A stretch of 64,000 nucleotides of DNA from Acidobacteria bacterium Ga0074141. Lineage in GTDB: Bacteria > Acidobacteriota > Blastocatellia > Pyrinomonadales > Pyrinomonadaceae. The position numbers and the translations under genes are program-made. The DNA lies in NCBI GenBank assembly GCA_001464665.1, contig LNDP01000024.1, forward strand, positions 248,001-312,000, written 5' to 3'. A model generated the notes under the pieces. The model was not told where the DNA came from and ran no database searches. It saw only the letters and a list, made by a program, of their open reading frames with translations. Below, piece after piece: positions 1 through 8,326 of this stretch (the first letter of the stretch is position 1; the number at the start of each line of letters is the position of its first letter).

Positions 1-589
1 AAAGCTCAAGATTTTCGCGGACGGCTTGTCGGCCGAGGTTTTCGCGGAGAGCGACGAACTCCATCTCCGGCGTGATGATTCCCTTGCGCGCGTAGTGCAT
101 CTGCGTGACGCAGGCACCATCCTTCGCTCTTAGCGGAGCTCTCCTGAGTCCGGGAAATTCTTCAAGCGCGCCATTATCTTTAACGCGGGCAATTTCCTCC
201 GCACCTTTCGTTAGGTAGCCATTGTCTTGCGGCAATATCTCGCGGCCTTCGTATTCTTCTACATCGCCGCGAGCGACGATCCAATCGCGACGCAGTGCCG
301 GCAACCCGTCGCGGACGTTCTGCCGCTCGGCCGGATCGGTCCACGGGCCGCTGGTGTCGTAAACACGTACGGGCGCATTCTCAACCATCGTCCCGTCCAT
401 CTCACGCGATGGCGAGAGCCCGATCTCGCGGAAAGGCACCCGAAGATCGCCCGCTTCAACGTAAACCTTTCTCGACGCCGGCAAATGCACCTGGCCGCTC
501 GAATCTGCTTCTGACTTCTGACTTCTTACTTCCAGCTTCTGGCTTCCAGCTTCTGACTTCTGACTTCTGACTTCTGTATTCTCTTCCAT
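1..589 (-). CDS. thiC: Phosphomethylpyrimidine synthase ThiC, N-terminal part (cut by left edge)
   Basis: ThiC is a radical-SAM enzyme that rearranges aminoimidazole ribotide into hydroxymethylpyrimidine phosphate for thiamine synthesis in the cytoplasm. About 196 N-terminal residues are present with no stop before the window edge. Family signatures read on the minus strand are [45 protein letters not shown] and VALREN, all at the spacing expected for ThiC. The catalytic core and the C-terminal CxxCxxxxC cluster lie outside the window. The start at 589 is fixed by an AGGGAG ribosome site 7 nt upstream, which sits at the 3' end of a TPP riboswitch. Residues about 5-28 are low-complexity (VRSQKSE-like), because ten heptanucleotide repeats follow the first few codons. 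Conserved sequence begins near residue 40 (SRKVYVE). Identification is firm; the N-terminal extension is unusual. Confidence 0.93.
   Translation of the reverse strand, partial: MEENTEVRSQKSEAGSQKLEVRSQKSEADSSGQVHLPASRKVYVEAGDLRVPFREIGLSPSREMDGTMVENAPVRVYDTSGPWTDPAERQNVRDGLPALRRDWIVARGDVEEYEGREILPQDNGYLTKGAEEIARVKDNGALEEFPGLRRAPLRAKDGACVTQMHYARKGIITPEMEFVALRENLGRQAVRENLEL
506..575 (-). repeat. Ten heptanucleotide tandem repeats inside the 5' end of thiC
   Basis: On the minus strand ten 7-nt units of the type AGAAGTC, with variants AGAAGCT, GGAAGCC and GGAAGTA, follow one another starting 14 nt after the thiC start codon. Seven is not a multiple of three, so gain or loss of a unit would shift the thiC frame. 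The same period-7 style recurs at 52422-52519, 52826-52862 and 52895-52921. Such heptamer arrays resemble the STRR repeats known from cyanobacteria; no homology is claimed. Confidence 0.9.
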
Positions 590-596
590 CGTTTTT

Positions 597-684
597 CTCC
601 CTACGTCGGTATTATCCGCATCAGGTTTCTAGGGTAATTCCCGGCAATGCCGGAAAACTCTCAGCTCGAAAGCTCCCCTGAAAA
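597..684 (-). promoter_or_regulatory. TPP riboswitch (THI element) controlling thiC
   Basis: Read on the minus strand, the segment holds the THI-box blocks in order: CAGGGGAGC, GCTGAGAG, a CCGGC-ATT-GCCGG hairpin in the P3 position, ACCCTAGAAACCTGATGCGG, then ATAATACCGACGTAGGGA. These match the thiamine pyrophosphate aptamer consensus. The 3' end of the aptamer contains AGGGAG, which also serves as the thiC ribosome site. There is no separate expression platform with a poly-T terminator, so direct masking of the ribosome site by the P1 stem when TPP is bound is the likely mode of control. Confidence 0.93.
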
Positions 685-690
685 CATGTG

Positions 691-711
691 ATATCGTATA
701 GTTTACGATAT
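691..711. promoter_or_regulatory. Perfect inverted repeat in the thiC/permease divergent region, possible operator
   Basis: ATATCGTA, a 5-nt spacer and TACGATAT form a perfect 8-bp inverted repeat between the riboswitch and the divergent permease gene. Its size and AT-rich flanks fit a dimeric repressor site. The 9-mer TATCGTATA inside it occurs again at 3530-3538, just upstream of the sugar dehydrogenase. No regulator gene lies nearby, so the binding protein is unknown. An early transcribed hairpin is the alternative. Confidence 0.4.
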
Positions 712-864
712 TCGAAATCGAAACGAAATCGTGTGTCTCTGCACACTTTCGCTTCACCGTATCAACTACGAAGATTTGAGCCGTTGGCATACAACGATTC
801 CTTCGCGTTAGAGGTGTTTTGACCAATTTCGGGGGAATTGAGAACACTTTACAAGGGGTAATTG

Positions 865-2253
865 ATGGGGAAGATCGAACAGGGGCCGGGCTTTGAATCA
901 GCCGAAAGCAATAACGAAAGCGGACCGCGGCCCGTACTTGGTTATCTTGATGCGATCGCTCTGATCGTTGGCATCGTGATCGGTGCCGGGATCTTTAGTT
1001 TCCCATCTTTGGTTGCGGCAAATTCGGCAAGCTGGCAGGCATTCTTGCTGGTCTGGGTGATCGGCGGATTCGTTTCGCTAATTGGCGTTCTATGCTACGC
1101 CGAACTCTCAACTACTTTTCCGAGCGCCGGCGGGGATTATCATTTTCTTAAACGTGCGTTCGGGAGTCGCTTTTCGTTCCTTTTCGCTTGGTGTCGGATG
1201 ACGGTTATCCAAACCGGCTCGGTGGCAATCCTATCTTTCATCTTTGGAGACTACGCGACACAGCTATATCCGCTGGGCGAGTTTTCGCCGATGATCTATG
1301 CGGCTCTCGTGATCGTTGTACTTACCACCCTCAACATCATCGGGATCTATATCGGCTCGGGGACGCAGAAGATACTCACCACACTGGAAGTGGTTGGTCT
1401 TCTCGCGATCATCGGAGCGGGAATTTTGTTCGCACCGGCTGATCCCGTTGTCGCTAGTGCTGCAACTTCCGCTCCGGCCGTCACGTCGTTCGGACTTGCG
1501 ATGGTCTTCGTGCTTCTTACTTTCGGCGGATGGAACGAGGCTGCCTATATTTCGGCAGAAATGCGTGGAGGCAAGCGGCAGATAGCTTTCTCGCTCATCG
1601 CCGGGATCTGTGTGATCACCGTGCTCTACCTTCTCGTAAACATCGCATATTTGAATGTCCTCGGCCTGAGTGGCGTCGCCGGTTCGCGTGCGGTCGCAGG
1701 TGATACTATCCGCGCAACGCTCGGAGATGGGGCGGCATGGGTAACCGGCCTGTTCGTTGCTATCGCGGCTTTGACCTCCGCCAATGCGACCATGTTTACC
1801 GGCGCCCGAACGAACTATGCCCTCGGGCGCGATCTCCCGGTCCTCGGCATTCTTGGCCAGTGGAATGATCGAGCCGACTCGCCTGTAAATGCGTTCATCG
1901 TTCAGGGTTTGATCGCCCTGACATTGGTCGGGCTGAGCCTTTGGACACGCGACGGCATCAGTGCGATCGTCGAGTATACGGCACCAGTTTTTTGGTTCTT
2001 CTTCCTAATGGTTGGTATATCGCTGTTTGTACTAAGGCGAAAGGAGCCGGATGCCGAACGTCCATTCAGGGTCCCACTATATCCGCTCACCCCAATTCTC
2101 TTTTGTCTTACGACCGTTTATTTGTTGTATTCAAGCATCGCTTACACCGGGCTTGGAGCTTTTGTCGGCTTGGCGGTTCTCGCGATTGGCGCGATCATCT
2201 TGATATTTTTGCCGACGATCGAACGATCTCTGATCAAAATTAACCAGGAGTGA
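865..2253 (+). CDS. APC-family amino acid permease
   Basis: A 462-residue integral inner-membrane protein with about 12 hydrophobic segments. It belongs to the amino acid/polyamine/organocation superfamily, close to the LAT-like branch. The first helix carries the broken-helix glycine motif VGIVIGAGIFSFP, which in this family forms the substrate site. CYAELSTTFPSAGGDYHFLKRAFG matches the conserved loop after helix 3 of APC permeases. It should import an amino acid by proton symport or exchange; the substrate cannot be read from sequence. ATG at 865 is chosen over the TTG at 862 because AAGGGG lies 6 nt upstream of it. The next gene begins 5 nt after the stop, so the two are probably cotranscribed. 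Confidence 0.88.
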   Translation: MGKIEQGPGFESAESNNESGPRPVLGYLDAIALIVGIVIGAGIFSFPSLVAANSASWQAFLLVWVIGGFVSLIGVLCYAELSTTFPSAGGDYHFLKRAFGSRFSFLFAWCRMTVIQTGSVAILSFIFGDYATQLYPLGEFSPMIYAALVIVVLTTLNIIGIYIGSGTQKILTTLEVVGLLAIIGAGILFAPADPVVASAATSAPAVTSFGLAMVFVLLTFGGWNEAAYISAEMRGGKRQIAFSLIAGICVITVLYLLVNIAYLNVLGLSGVAGSRAVAGDTIRATLGDGAAWVTGLFVAIAALTSANATMFTGARTNYALGRDLPVLGILGQWNDRADSPVNAFIVQGLIALTLVGLSLWTRDGISAIVEYTAPVFWFFFLMVGISLFVLRRKEPDAERPFRVPLYPLTPILFCLTTVYLLYSSIAYTGLGAFVGLAVLAIGAIILIFLPTIERSLIKINQE

Positions 2254-2258
2254 TAAAA

Positions 2259-2888
2259 ATGAAAATTTCGCAAACAAAGTTCTTGAGCTTGGCTCTAGTT
2301 GCAGTATTTCTGAGTGGGTGCGGGACCAACCGTATCGAAACGAGCCAAGCCCAAAAGAATGCCGTGCCGGCGGTCGCGACCCCGGTTCCTTCGCCAACTG
2401 AACGTGAGCTCGACGTGCCCTACGTGCCCACACCCACTGAAGTTGTCGACGAGATGCTTGCCATGGCGGAAGTAAAAGGCGGCGATGTTCTCTATGATCT
2501 CGGGTCTGGCGACGGCCGTATTCCGATAACGGCCGCCAAGCGGTTCGGCACACGCGGGGTGGGAATCGACATCGATCCGGAACGCGTCAAGGACGCGAAT
2601 GCCAATGCGATAAAGGAGAACGTGGCGAACAGGGTGACGTTCAAGGAAGGCGATATTTTTGAAGAGGATTTCTCCGAAGCAACGGTAATAACGCTTTACC
2701 TTTTGCCGGAGGTTAACATGCGACTGAGGCCCGCACTACTAAAGCTGAAGCCCGGTACGCGCATCGTTTCCCACAACTACGACATGGGTTCGTGGGCGCC
2801 CGAAAAGACCAAAACCTTGAACATTGGCGGTGTTGACAGGTACGTCCATTTCTGGAGAGTTCCGAAAGACAGCAGCACCATTAAGTAG
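2259..2888 (+). CDS. Lipoprotein with class I SAM-methyltransferase fold
   Basis: A 209-residue protein. Residues 1-21 form a lipoprotein signal ending in the lipobox LSGC (Cys21), so it is predicted to be exported and lipid-anchored. A proline-rich linker follows, then a Rossmann methyltransferase domain with motif I LYDLGSGDGRI near residues 78-87, an acidic GVGIDIDPERV after strand 2, and the post-motif TLYLLPEVN. The same fold is used by SAM-dependent methyltransferases, but SAM is a cytoplasmic cofactor, so activity outside the membrane would be unexpected. It starts 5 nt after the permease stop with GGAG upstream, and a paralogue follows 28 nt downstream. The substrate is unknown. Confidence 0.8.
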   Translation: MKISQTKFLSLALVAVFLSGCGTNRIETSQAQKNAVPAVATPVPSPTERELDVPYVPTPTEVVDEMLAMAEVKGGDVLYDLGSGDGRIPITAAKRFGTRGVGIDIDPERVKDANANAIKENVANRVTFKEGDIFEEDFSEATVITLYLLPEVNMRLRPALLKLKPGTRIVSHNYDMGSWAPEKTKTLNIGGVDRYVHFWRVPKDSSTIK

Positions 2889-2916
2889 AGAGGTTTGCAA
2901 AAAGGGGGATAGAGAA

Positions 2917-3501
2917 ATGTCAAAGATCATAAGAACCGCAACCGTTTTGACGGTAATTTTTTCAGCGTCCTTAGTGGTCGCAGCACAAATGCCGACCGAA
3001 CCATCGGCGACGCCGGTTCCGTTAGAGAACAAAACTCGAACGCCCGATGTGCCGTTTGTTCCAACGCCAACCGCAGTTGTGAATGCAATGTTGTCGGTCG
3101 CGCGTGTCACGAAGAATGACGTGGTTTACGACCTTGGAAGCGGAGACGGCCGCATCGTGATCGCCGCCGCTAAGAAGTATGGTGCGCGTGGCGTCGGCAT
3201 CGACATTAGTGCCAGCCTCGTAGCTCAGGCAAAGGCTGCGGCAACTGCTGCTGGGGTTGACGATAAAGTTACGTTTATCGAAGGTGATCTGTTCGAGCAA
3301 GATCTCTCGAAAGCGACGGTGGTAACGCTCTACCTTCTTCCCGCTGTCAATTTGAAGCTCAAGCCAACGTTGTTGAAGCTAAAGCCGGGAACACGGATCG
3401 TCTCGCACGCCTTCGACATGGGAGACTGGAAACCGGAAAAGACCGAGATCGTAGACGGACGAAGCGTTTACTTCTGGACAGTGCCGCAGCCTGCAAAATA
3501 G
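2917..3501 (+). CDS. Exported class I SAM-methyltransferase-fold protein, paralogue of the preceding gene
   Basis: A 195-residue protein with a cleavable signal peptide (hydrophobic segment to about residue 22, ending VVAA) but no lipobox. The methyltransferase domain carries VYDLGSGDGRI at residues 70-80, GVGIDISASLV, and the same TLYLLPAVNLKLKPTLLKLKPG block as its upstream neighbour. The pair therefore arose by tandem duplication and the copies differ in export mode. ATG at 2917 is chosen because AAGGGGG precedes it and the signal peptide begins there; an upstream ATG at 2824 lies inside the previous gene. Both copies keep the glycine-rich SAM-binding motif, which argues against simple decay. 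Enzyme activity is unproven. Confidence 0.78.
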   Translation: MSKIIRTATVLTVIFSASLVVAAQMPTEPSATPVPLENKTRTPDVPFVPTPTAVVNAMLSVARVTKNDVVYDLGSGDGRIVIAAAKKYGARGVGIDISASLVAQAKAAATAAGVDDKVTFIEGDLFEQDLSKATVVTLYLLPAVNLKLKPTLLKLKPGTRIVSHAFDMGDWKPEKTEIVDGRSVYFWTVPQPAK

Positions 3502-3548
3502 CAGGGCAACCGGTTACCGACCGAGGTAGTATCGTATATCCTAGAGGA

Positions 3549-4712
3549 ATGAGACGACTTCTTGGATTGTTATTGCTGGTCTCGGTGCCCTTCGGCTTCG
3601 GGTGCTCAAACGCCGAGCCGACGGGCCTTCCTGAAGACGGCGTGTTCGTCGGCGGCGCAAGCGCCGAGGTGAAGTTTCGGGTTGAGACGGTCGCGACCGG
3701 GCTCGAAGTTCCCTGGGCATTCGCTTGGCTTCCAAATGGCGATATGCTCGTCACAGAAAGGCCGGGTCGCGTTCGCATATTGAAGAATGGCGAGCTTCAA
3801 CCCGAGCCGGTCCATATTCTCCCGGACGTTGAACCGAGCGGCGAGAGCGGGCTGATGGACATCTCCGTCCACCCCAACTTCGCGGAAAACGGCTTTGTCT
3901 ATATCGCCTATGCCTACCGCAGCGACGAAAAGCGTGTGATGGTCGCCCGCTACACGTTGTTGGACGATAAATTCACCGATAAAAAGATCATTGTTCTCAG
4001 AATACCGGCGGCGACAAATCACGCCGGAACGCGTGCCCGCTTTGGCCCGGACGGGAAACTCTACGTCACAACCGGCGATGCGACCAAATGGGACCTTGCT
4101 CAAGATCTCACATCGCTTGCCGGCAAGACGCTACGGCTAAACGACGACGGCTCTGTCCCCGAAGACAATCCGTTCGTAAACCAAAAGGGAGCACGACCGG
4201 AGATCTGGTCGCTCGGCCATCGAAATGCGCAAGGGCTTGCCTGGCAGCCCGGAAGCGGACTGATGTTTCAGACCGAACATGGCCCGAGCCAATTTGAAGG
4301 CCGCGGCGGCGGTGCGGACGAAGTGAACATCGTCGAGGCCGGAAAGAACTATGGCTGGCCGACGATCTACGGAACCCGCACGCAACCCGGAATGGAAGCC
4401 CCGCTTCTCGAATATACGCCGGCATGCGCTCCGGCGAGCGGTGCCATTTACAACGGCGATCAGTTTCCCGCCTTTAAGGGCAACTTCTTTTTCGGCTGTC
4501 TCCGCGGAGCCCGGATCATCCGCGTGGAACTCGACGGCAGAAATGTCGTCCGGCAGGAAGATCTTCTTTCCGGGAACGTCGGCCGTGTCCGCGAAGTCGC
4601 CGCAGGCCCGGACGGCTTTCTTTATTTTTCAACTTCGAACCGCGACGGCCGCGGCCGCCCGGCAGATAACGACGACCGGATAATGCGAATTGTCCCGGCC
4701 CTAAGCAACTAG
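3549..4712 (+). CDS. PQQ-dependent sugar dehydrogenase, soluble aldose type, lipoprotein
   Basis: A 387-residue protein of the GSDH/YliI family, six-bladed beta-propellers that oxidise aldose sugars with pyrroloquinoline quinone in the periplasm. A lipobox (FGFGC, Cys19) suggests membrane anchoring. Family motifs present are GLEVPWAFAWLPNG, LVTERPGRVRIL, GLMDISVHPNF, NHAGTRARFGPDGKLYVTTGD (catalytic His region), LGHRNAQGLAW, QTEHGP and GKNYGWP. The length is usual for the family. No PQQ biosynthesis genes are visible, so the cofactor must be made elsewhere or acquired. ATG at 3549 follows GAGG almost directly, a short spacing, but the signal peptide supports it. The gene converges on PPK2. 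Confidence 0.88.
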   Translation: MRRLLGLLLLVSVPFGFGCSNAEPTGLPEDGVFVGGASAEVKFRVETVATGLEVPWAFAWLPNGDMLVTERPGRVRILKNGELQPEPVHILPDVEPSGESGLMDISVHPNFAENGFVYIAYAYRSDEKRVMVARYTLLDDKFTDKKIIVLRIPAATNHAGTRARFGPDGKLYVTTGDATKWDLAQDLTSLAGKTLRLNDDGSVPEDNPFVNQKGARPEIWSLGHRNAQGLAWQPGSGLMFQTEHGPSQFEGRGGGADEVNIVEAGKNYGWPTIYGTRTQPGMEAPLLEYTPACAPASGAIYNGDQFPAFKGNFFFGCLRGARIIRVELDGRNVVRQEDLLSGNVGRVREVAAGPDGFLYFSTSNRDGRGRPADNDDRIMRIVPALSN

Positions 4713-4826
4713 CCGCAATTTCGGCTCATCAATCAACGACCGGACTTCGACAACATCTCGTTTTGGTTCTCCAGTGAGCCGTTGCAGACGCTCTGTGACC
4801 GTCGGAAAGACCGCAATTTTCAATGT

Positions 4827-5693
4827 TTACTCGCTTTCGAGGGTTTTTCTTGCCACGCCGAGCTTTGCCAGTTGCTCTTCGGAGACGTTTGGATAATGGA
4901 GGTTCATTGATTCGAGCTTCTTGACGATTATCTCTGAGACGGCGAGGCGGGTGAACCATTTCTTATCCGCCGGGACTACGTACCACGGGGCGTGGTCGGT
5001 GGACGTGCTCGCCATCGCTTCCTCGTAGGCCTTCATATAGTCGTCCCAGTGTCCGCGTTCCTTCACATCGGCGTCAGAAAACTTCCAGTTCTTTTCCGGC
5101 TCCTCGATGCGGGACATGAAGCGCTCCTTCTGCTCCTCTCTGGAGACGTTGAGAAAAAACTTCAGTATATGCGTACCGTTCTCGTAGAGGTGCTGTTCCC
5201 AGTCGCGGATGTGGTCGAAACGCTTTTTCCAGATGTCGGGGTCGTTCTTTATCTCGGGCGGAAGTTGCTGCCCCTGCAAGATCGCCGGATGAACGCGGAC
5301 GACCAGGACCTCTTCGTAATGCGAGCGGTTAAAGATGCCGATCTTCCCGCGTTCGGGCAATGCCTTCTGATGCCGCCAGAGAAAATCATGGTCGCGTTCC
5401 TCGGCCGAAGGAGCTTTGAACGAAGCGACCGAAACGCCCTGCGGATTCACACCGCTCATCACGTGCTTGATCGCTCCGTCCTTTCCCGCGGCGTCCATCG
5501 CCTGAAAGACGATGAGCAGCGAATAAACGTCCTGAGCGTAGAGCATATCCTGCAGCTCCGTCATCCGCTCGATGTTCTTCACAAGGTCTGCTTGAGCTTG
5601 ATCTTTGTCCTTGTAGCCGCCCGTGTCGTCGGTCTTGATCTTTGAAAGATCGACGTTTTTGCCGGCCGGGATCCTGAATTGATCTGTATTCAT
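4827..5693 (-). CDS. ppk2: Polyphosphate:nucleotide phosphotransferase, PPK2 family
   Basis: A 288-residue cytoplasmic kinase of the PPK2 family, which moves phosphate between polyphosphate and nucleoside mono- or diphosphates. The Walker A loop is MDAAGKDG at residues 66-73, followed by the lid/base region IFNRSHYEEVLVVRVHP (about 120-136) and the C-terminal family blocks WKFSDADVKERGHWDDY and APWYVVPADKKWFTRL. It is a single-domain form, in the size range of class I and III enzymes; the class cannot be settled by eye. It may regenerate ATP/GTP from polyphosphate under energy stress. The gene stands alone, convergent with the sugar dehydrogenase and 18 nt downstream of the kinase gene stop. 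Confidence 0.92.
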   Translation of the reverse strand: MNTDQFRIPAGKNVDLSKIKTDDTGGYKDKDQAQADLVKNIERMTELQDMLYAQDVYSLLIVFQAMDAAGKDGAIKHVMSGVNPQGVSVASFKAPSAEERDHDFLWRHQKALPERGKIGIFNRSHYEEVLVVRVHPAILQGQQLPPEIKNDPDIWKKRFDHIRDWEQHLYENGTHILKFFLNVSREEQKERFMSRIEEPEKNWKFSDADVKERGHWDDYMKAYEEAMASTSTDHAPWYVVPADKKWFTRLAVSEIIVKKLESMNLHYPNVSEEQLAKLGVARKTLESE

Positions 5694-5711
5694 CTGGTTT
5701 GTTAACTGAAA

Positions 5712-8318
5712 CTAAAGTCTTGCCATTACGGTCTCGAGCTCGGCGATGAGCTTAACATCAACTTCGGGGAGCGACCCCTCGCTCTTCAGTCCGTTAAGCA
5801 TATCAACGGCCGTCCGAAAGTGCTCGCGGGCCTTTTCGTTATCGCCAAGCTTCGTGAAGTTCTCGGCCAGATAGCGATGAGCGAAAGCGATGTCGCGGCG
5901 AGCATTCTTGTTACCGGGATCAGTTTCGGCCACTTGCTGCCACAGCTCAAGCGAGCGCACGAAATCGGCAGTCGAACCGACGAGGTCGTTGCGAAGCCGG
6001 CGTGCGAGTCCGGCCCGCGTGTAGATGCGGCCGAGATCCGTGCGGTAAAACCGATTTCGCGGCTCGCGCTCGATCAGAGCAAGGAACTGCGTCTCGGCGA
6101 TCTTGAGCGTGTTCAATGCTTCGTCGCTTCGCTTAAGATTGGCGGCGGCGACCGCAACCCGATAATTCGTCCGGGCGAGGTTATGACGGAACTGGATATC
6201 GGCCGGATCGATCTCAACGCCCTTTTGAGCCGTCGCTCGGGCCTTTTTTGCAAACTCGAGCGAACGCTCGTTGACGATGTCCTCGAAGATCCCGCTGGCA
6301 AGCATGTAAACGCGCCACATCAAATGCCGCGTCCGGGCGTCGTTCGGCTTCTCAGCGAGAAGCTTTTCCATTCCGCCAACCGCGACGGCCATCATCGCCT
6401 CCGCCCGCTCCTGCTCGCCGTTCCATGATAGCGAATTGCCGAGGTCGGCGTGCGTGACGAAGAACACTTCGCGGGTTTCGCGTGCGTCAGCCGGAAGTTC
6501 CTGATTTCCCGCGACCGCTTTCTCAGCGAACGCTATCGCCTCCGGATACTGATTATTCGCCTGATGATACTGCGAAAGCTCGGTCAAGATCCGCAAGTAC
6601 GCCAGCCGGAGCGAAACATCGCCGGGCTGAGAATTTACGAGCCCCTCATAGATCTGCCGCGACCGTTCAAGCGCGGACAGCGTCCCATCTGTGTCACCCT
6701 GCCAGTAGCGGGCATCGGACAAATGCCGAAAGTTCTCGGCAAGAAGGCGAAGGTTTTCCGTCGTTTCAGGCTGGGCGAGCCTGATCGCGTTAGCCTTTTC
6801 ATAGCTCGAAAGTGCACCGGCAAGATCGCCAAGATTCGGCTTGCTCGGATGGCCTTGCAATTCGCCGATCTTCTCGTAAGCGGCCGCCAGCTCCTTTTGA
6901 AGCTCGCTATCGCCGGCGGCTTCCGTAGCGAGGCTGTCGAGATATTCAAGAGCACGCTTGACCAAGATCTCACGTGCCTCGGTCGACCCCTCAAGGGTCT
7001 CGATCTTTGGTGTGATCTCAAATAGAAGAGAAGTCGAGAGCTTTCTTACGTCCTGGAAACGTTGCTCTGCCCGGTCACGCTCGGCCCGAGCGACTTCCGC
7101 CTGCCAGATAGACACCCCAAGCCCTATAAGCAAACTGGCCGCCGCAAGCGTTCCCGCCGCGACCGATTTCCAGTTTCGGCGGACGAACTTCGTAGCACGG
7201 TAAGAGAAAGTGCTCGGGCGTGCAAGGATCGGCATACCGTCAAGAAATCGGCGAACATCCGACGCGAGATCTGCCGCCGTCGCATAACGCCGCTCCGGCT
7301 CCTTCTCAAGGCACTTCAAAGCGATCGTATCAAGATCGGAAGCGATGCCTGGCAGCAGAGCGGCAGATGCGGTTCCCTTTCGGCTTACAGAACTTGGCCG
7401 AACCGGATCTGAACCGGTGATCGTCCGAACGATCTCCTCGAGGCTCATTCCGTCAAAGACGAACGGTTTCGAATCGGTCAGCAGTTCGTAAAAGATCACA
7501 CCGAGGCTATAAATGTCCGAAGCTATCGTCACCCGCTTGCCAAGGATCTGCTCCGGCGACGCATATGCCGGCGTGAATGCTCGGAAAATCGTCGCGGTCT
7601 GATCTTTTTCGCCGCCCTGCTCATCTAGCAGCTTCGCCAATCCAAAATCGAGGAGCTTGGGCTCACCATCAGGAGTTATCAGAATATTACCGGGCTTAAG
7701 GTCGCGATGAACCGTAAGGTTCCGGTGAGCATAATCCACGGCTGAACAGATCTTGAGGAAGAGATCAAGCCGGTCGTTTAGCGGACTGTTGGCCGTACGG
7801 ACATACTCGTTAAGAGGACGGCCTTCGATGTGTTCCATCACAAAGAAAGGCTCGCCATTTTCGGAGACGCCTCCGTCGTAAAGTTGGGCAATGTTCGGGT
7901 GATGCAGGCCCGCAAGGATCTCGCGTTCGGTGCGAAAGCGGCGTTCGGTTTCGGCATCCGCAACGGTATGTCGAATTAACTTCAACGCTGCGGTCTGCTT
8001 GAATTCGCCGTCGCTTCGTTCGACCAGGAAAACAGCACCCATGCCGCCGCTTCCGAGTTCGCTGACGATACGATAGCTGCCAAAGGTGCGGCCGGCCTTC
8101 GGTGTTTGGTCCGCAAATATACCTTTCGACAGGTCGAAAGCATTTGCTTCGATCATGTTCGCCGTCTCATCCCGGGAGCCGAGTAGAGACATTACCTCCG
8201 CCGCAAGCTCAGGATCACCGCCGGCAGCTTCGCCGACGAAAGCTTCGCGCTCACCGGGCTCCAGAGCCTCGGCCTGTGCAAAGATCTCCTTAAGTTTTGA
8301 CCATCTTTCCGAATCCAT
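5712..8318 (-). CDS. Membrane Ser/Thr protein kinase with TPR-like C-terminal half
   Basis: An 868-residue PknB-like kinase. The N-terminal 75 residues are helical. The kinase domain (about 80-350) has the glycine loop GSGGMGAVFL, ALKLI lysine, HRDLKPGN catalytic loop (204-211), DFG (224-226), and the APE-equivalent YASPEQ. A single membrane helix (TLAAASLLIGLGVSIW) at about 375-395 is followed by a short coiled coil and roughly 450 residues of TPR-like helical repeats predicted to face the periplasm. ATG at 8318 lies 8 nt after the sigma factor stop with GAAGG upstream; a longer in-frame start at 8357 would overlap the sigma gene. Sigma/kinase pairs like this are abundant in acidobacteria and planctomycetes. 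The kinase probably controls its partner sigma factor, but this is inferred from context. Confidence 0.88.
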   Translation of the reverse strand: MDSERWSKLKEIFAQAEALEPGEREAFVGEAAGGDPELAAEVMSLLGSRDETANMIEANAFDLSKGIFADQTPKAGRTFGSYRIVSELGSGGMGAVFLVERSDGEFKQTAALKLIRHTVADAETERRFRTEREILAGLHHPNIAQLYDGGVSENGEPFFVMEHIEGRPLNEYVRTANSPLNDRLDLFLKICSAVDYAHRNLTVHRDLKPGNILITPDGEPKLLDFGLAKLLDEQGGEKDQTATIFRAFTPAYASPEQILGKRVTIASDIYSLGVIFYELLTDSKPFVFDGMSLEEIVRTITGSDPVRPSSVSRKGTASAALLPGIASDLDTIALKCLEKEPERRYATAADLASDVRRFLDGMPILARPSTFSYRATKFVRRNWKSVAAGTLAAASLLIGLGVSIWQAEVARAERDRAEQRFQDVRKLSTSLLFEITPKIETLEGSTEAREILVKRALEYLDSLATEAAGDSELQKELAAAYEKIGELQGHPSKPNLGDLAGALSSYEKANAIRLAQPETTENLRLLAENFRHLSDARYWQGDTDGTLSALERSRQIYEGLVNSQPGDVSLRLAYLRILTELSQYHQANNQYPEAIAFAEKAVAGNQELPADARETREVFFVTHADLGNSLSWNGEQERAEAMMAVAVGGMEKLLAEKPNDARTRHLMWRVYMLASGIFEDIVNERSLEFAKKARATAQKGVEIDPADIQFRHNLARTNYRVAVAAANLKRSDEALNTLKIAETQFLALIEREPRNRFYRTDLGRIYTRAGLARRLRNDLVGSTADFVRSLELWQQVAETDPGNKNARRDIAFAHRYLAENFTKLGDNEKAREHFRTAVDMLNGLKSEGSLPEVDVKLIAELETVMARL

Positions 8319-8326
8319 CTTGGCCT

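Noticed and set aside
227-570. Short plus-strand frames over the thiC segment
   Set aside because: They are antisense to conserved ThiC sequence.
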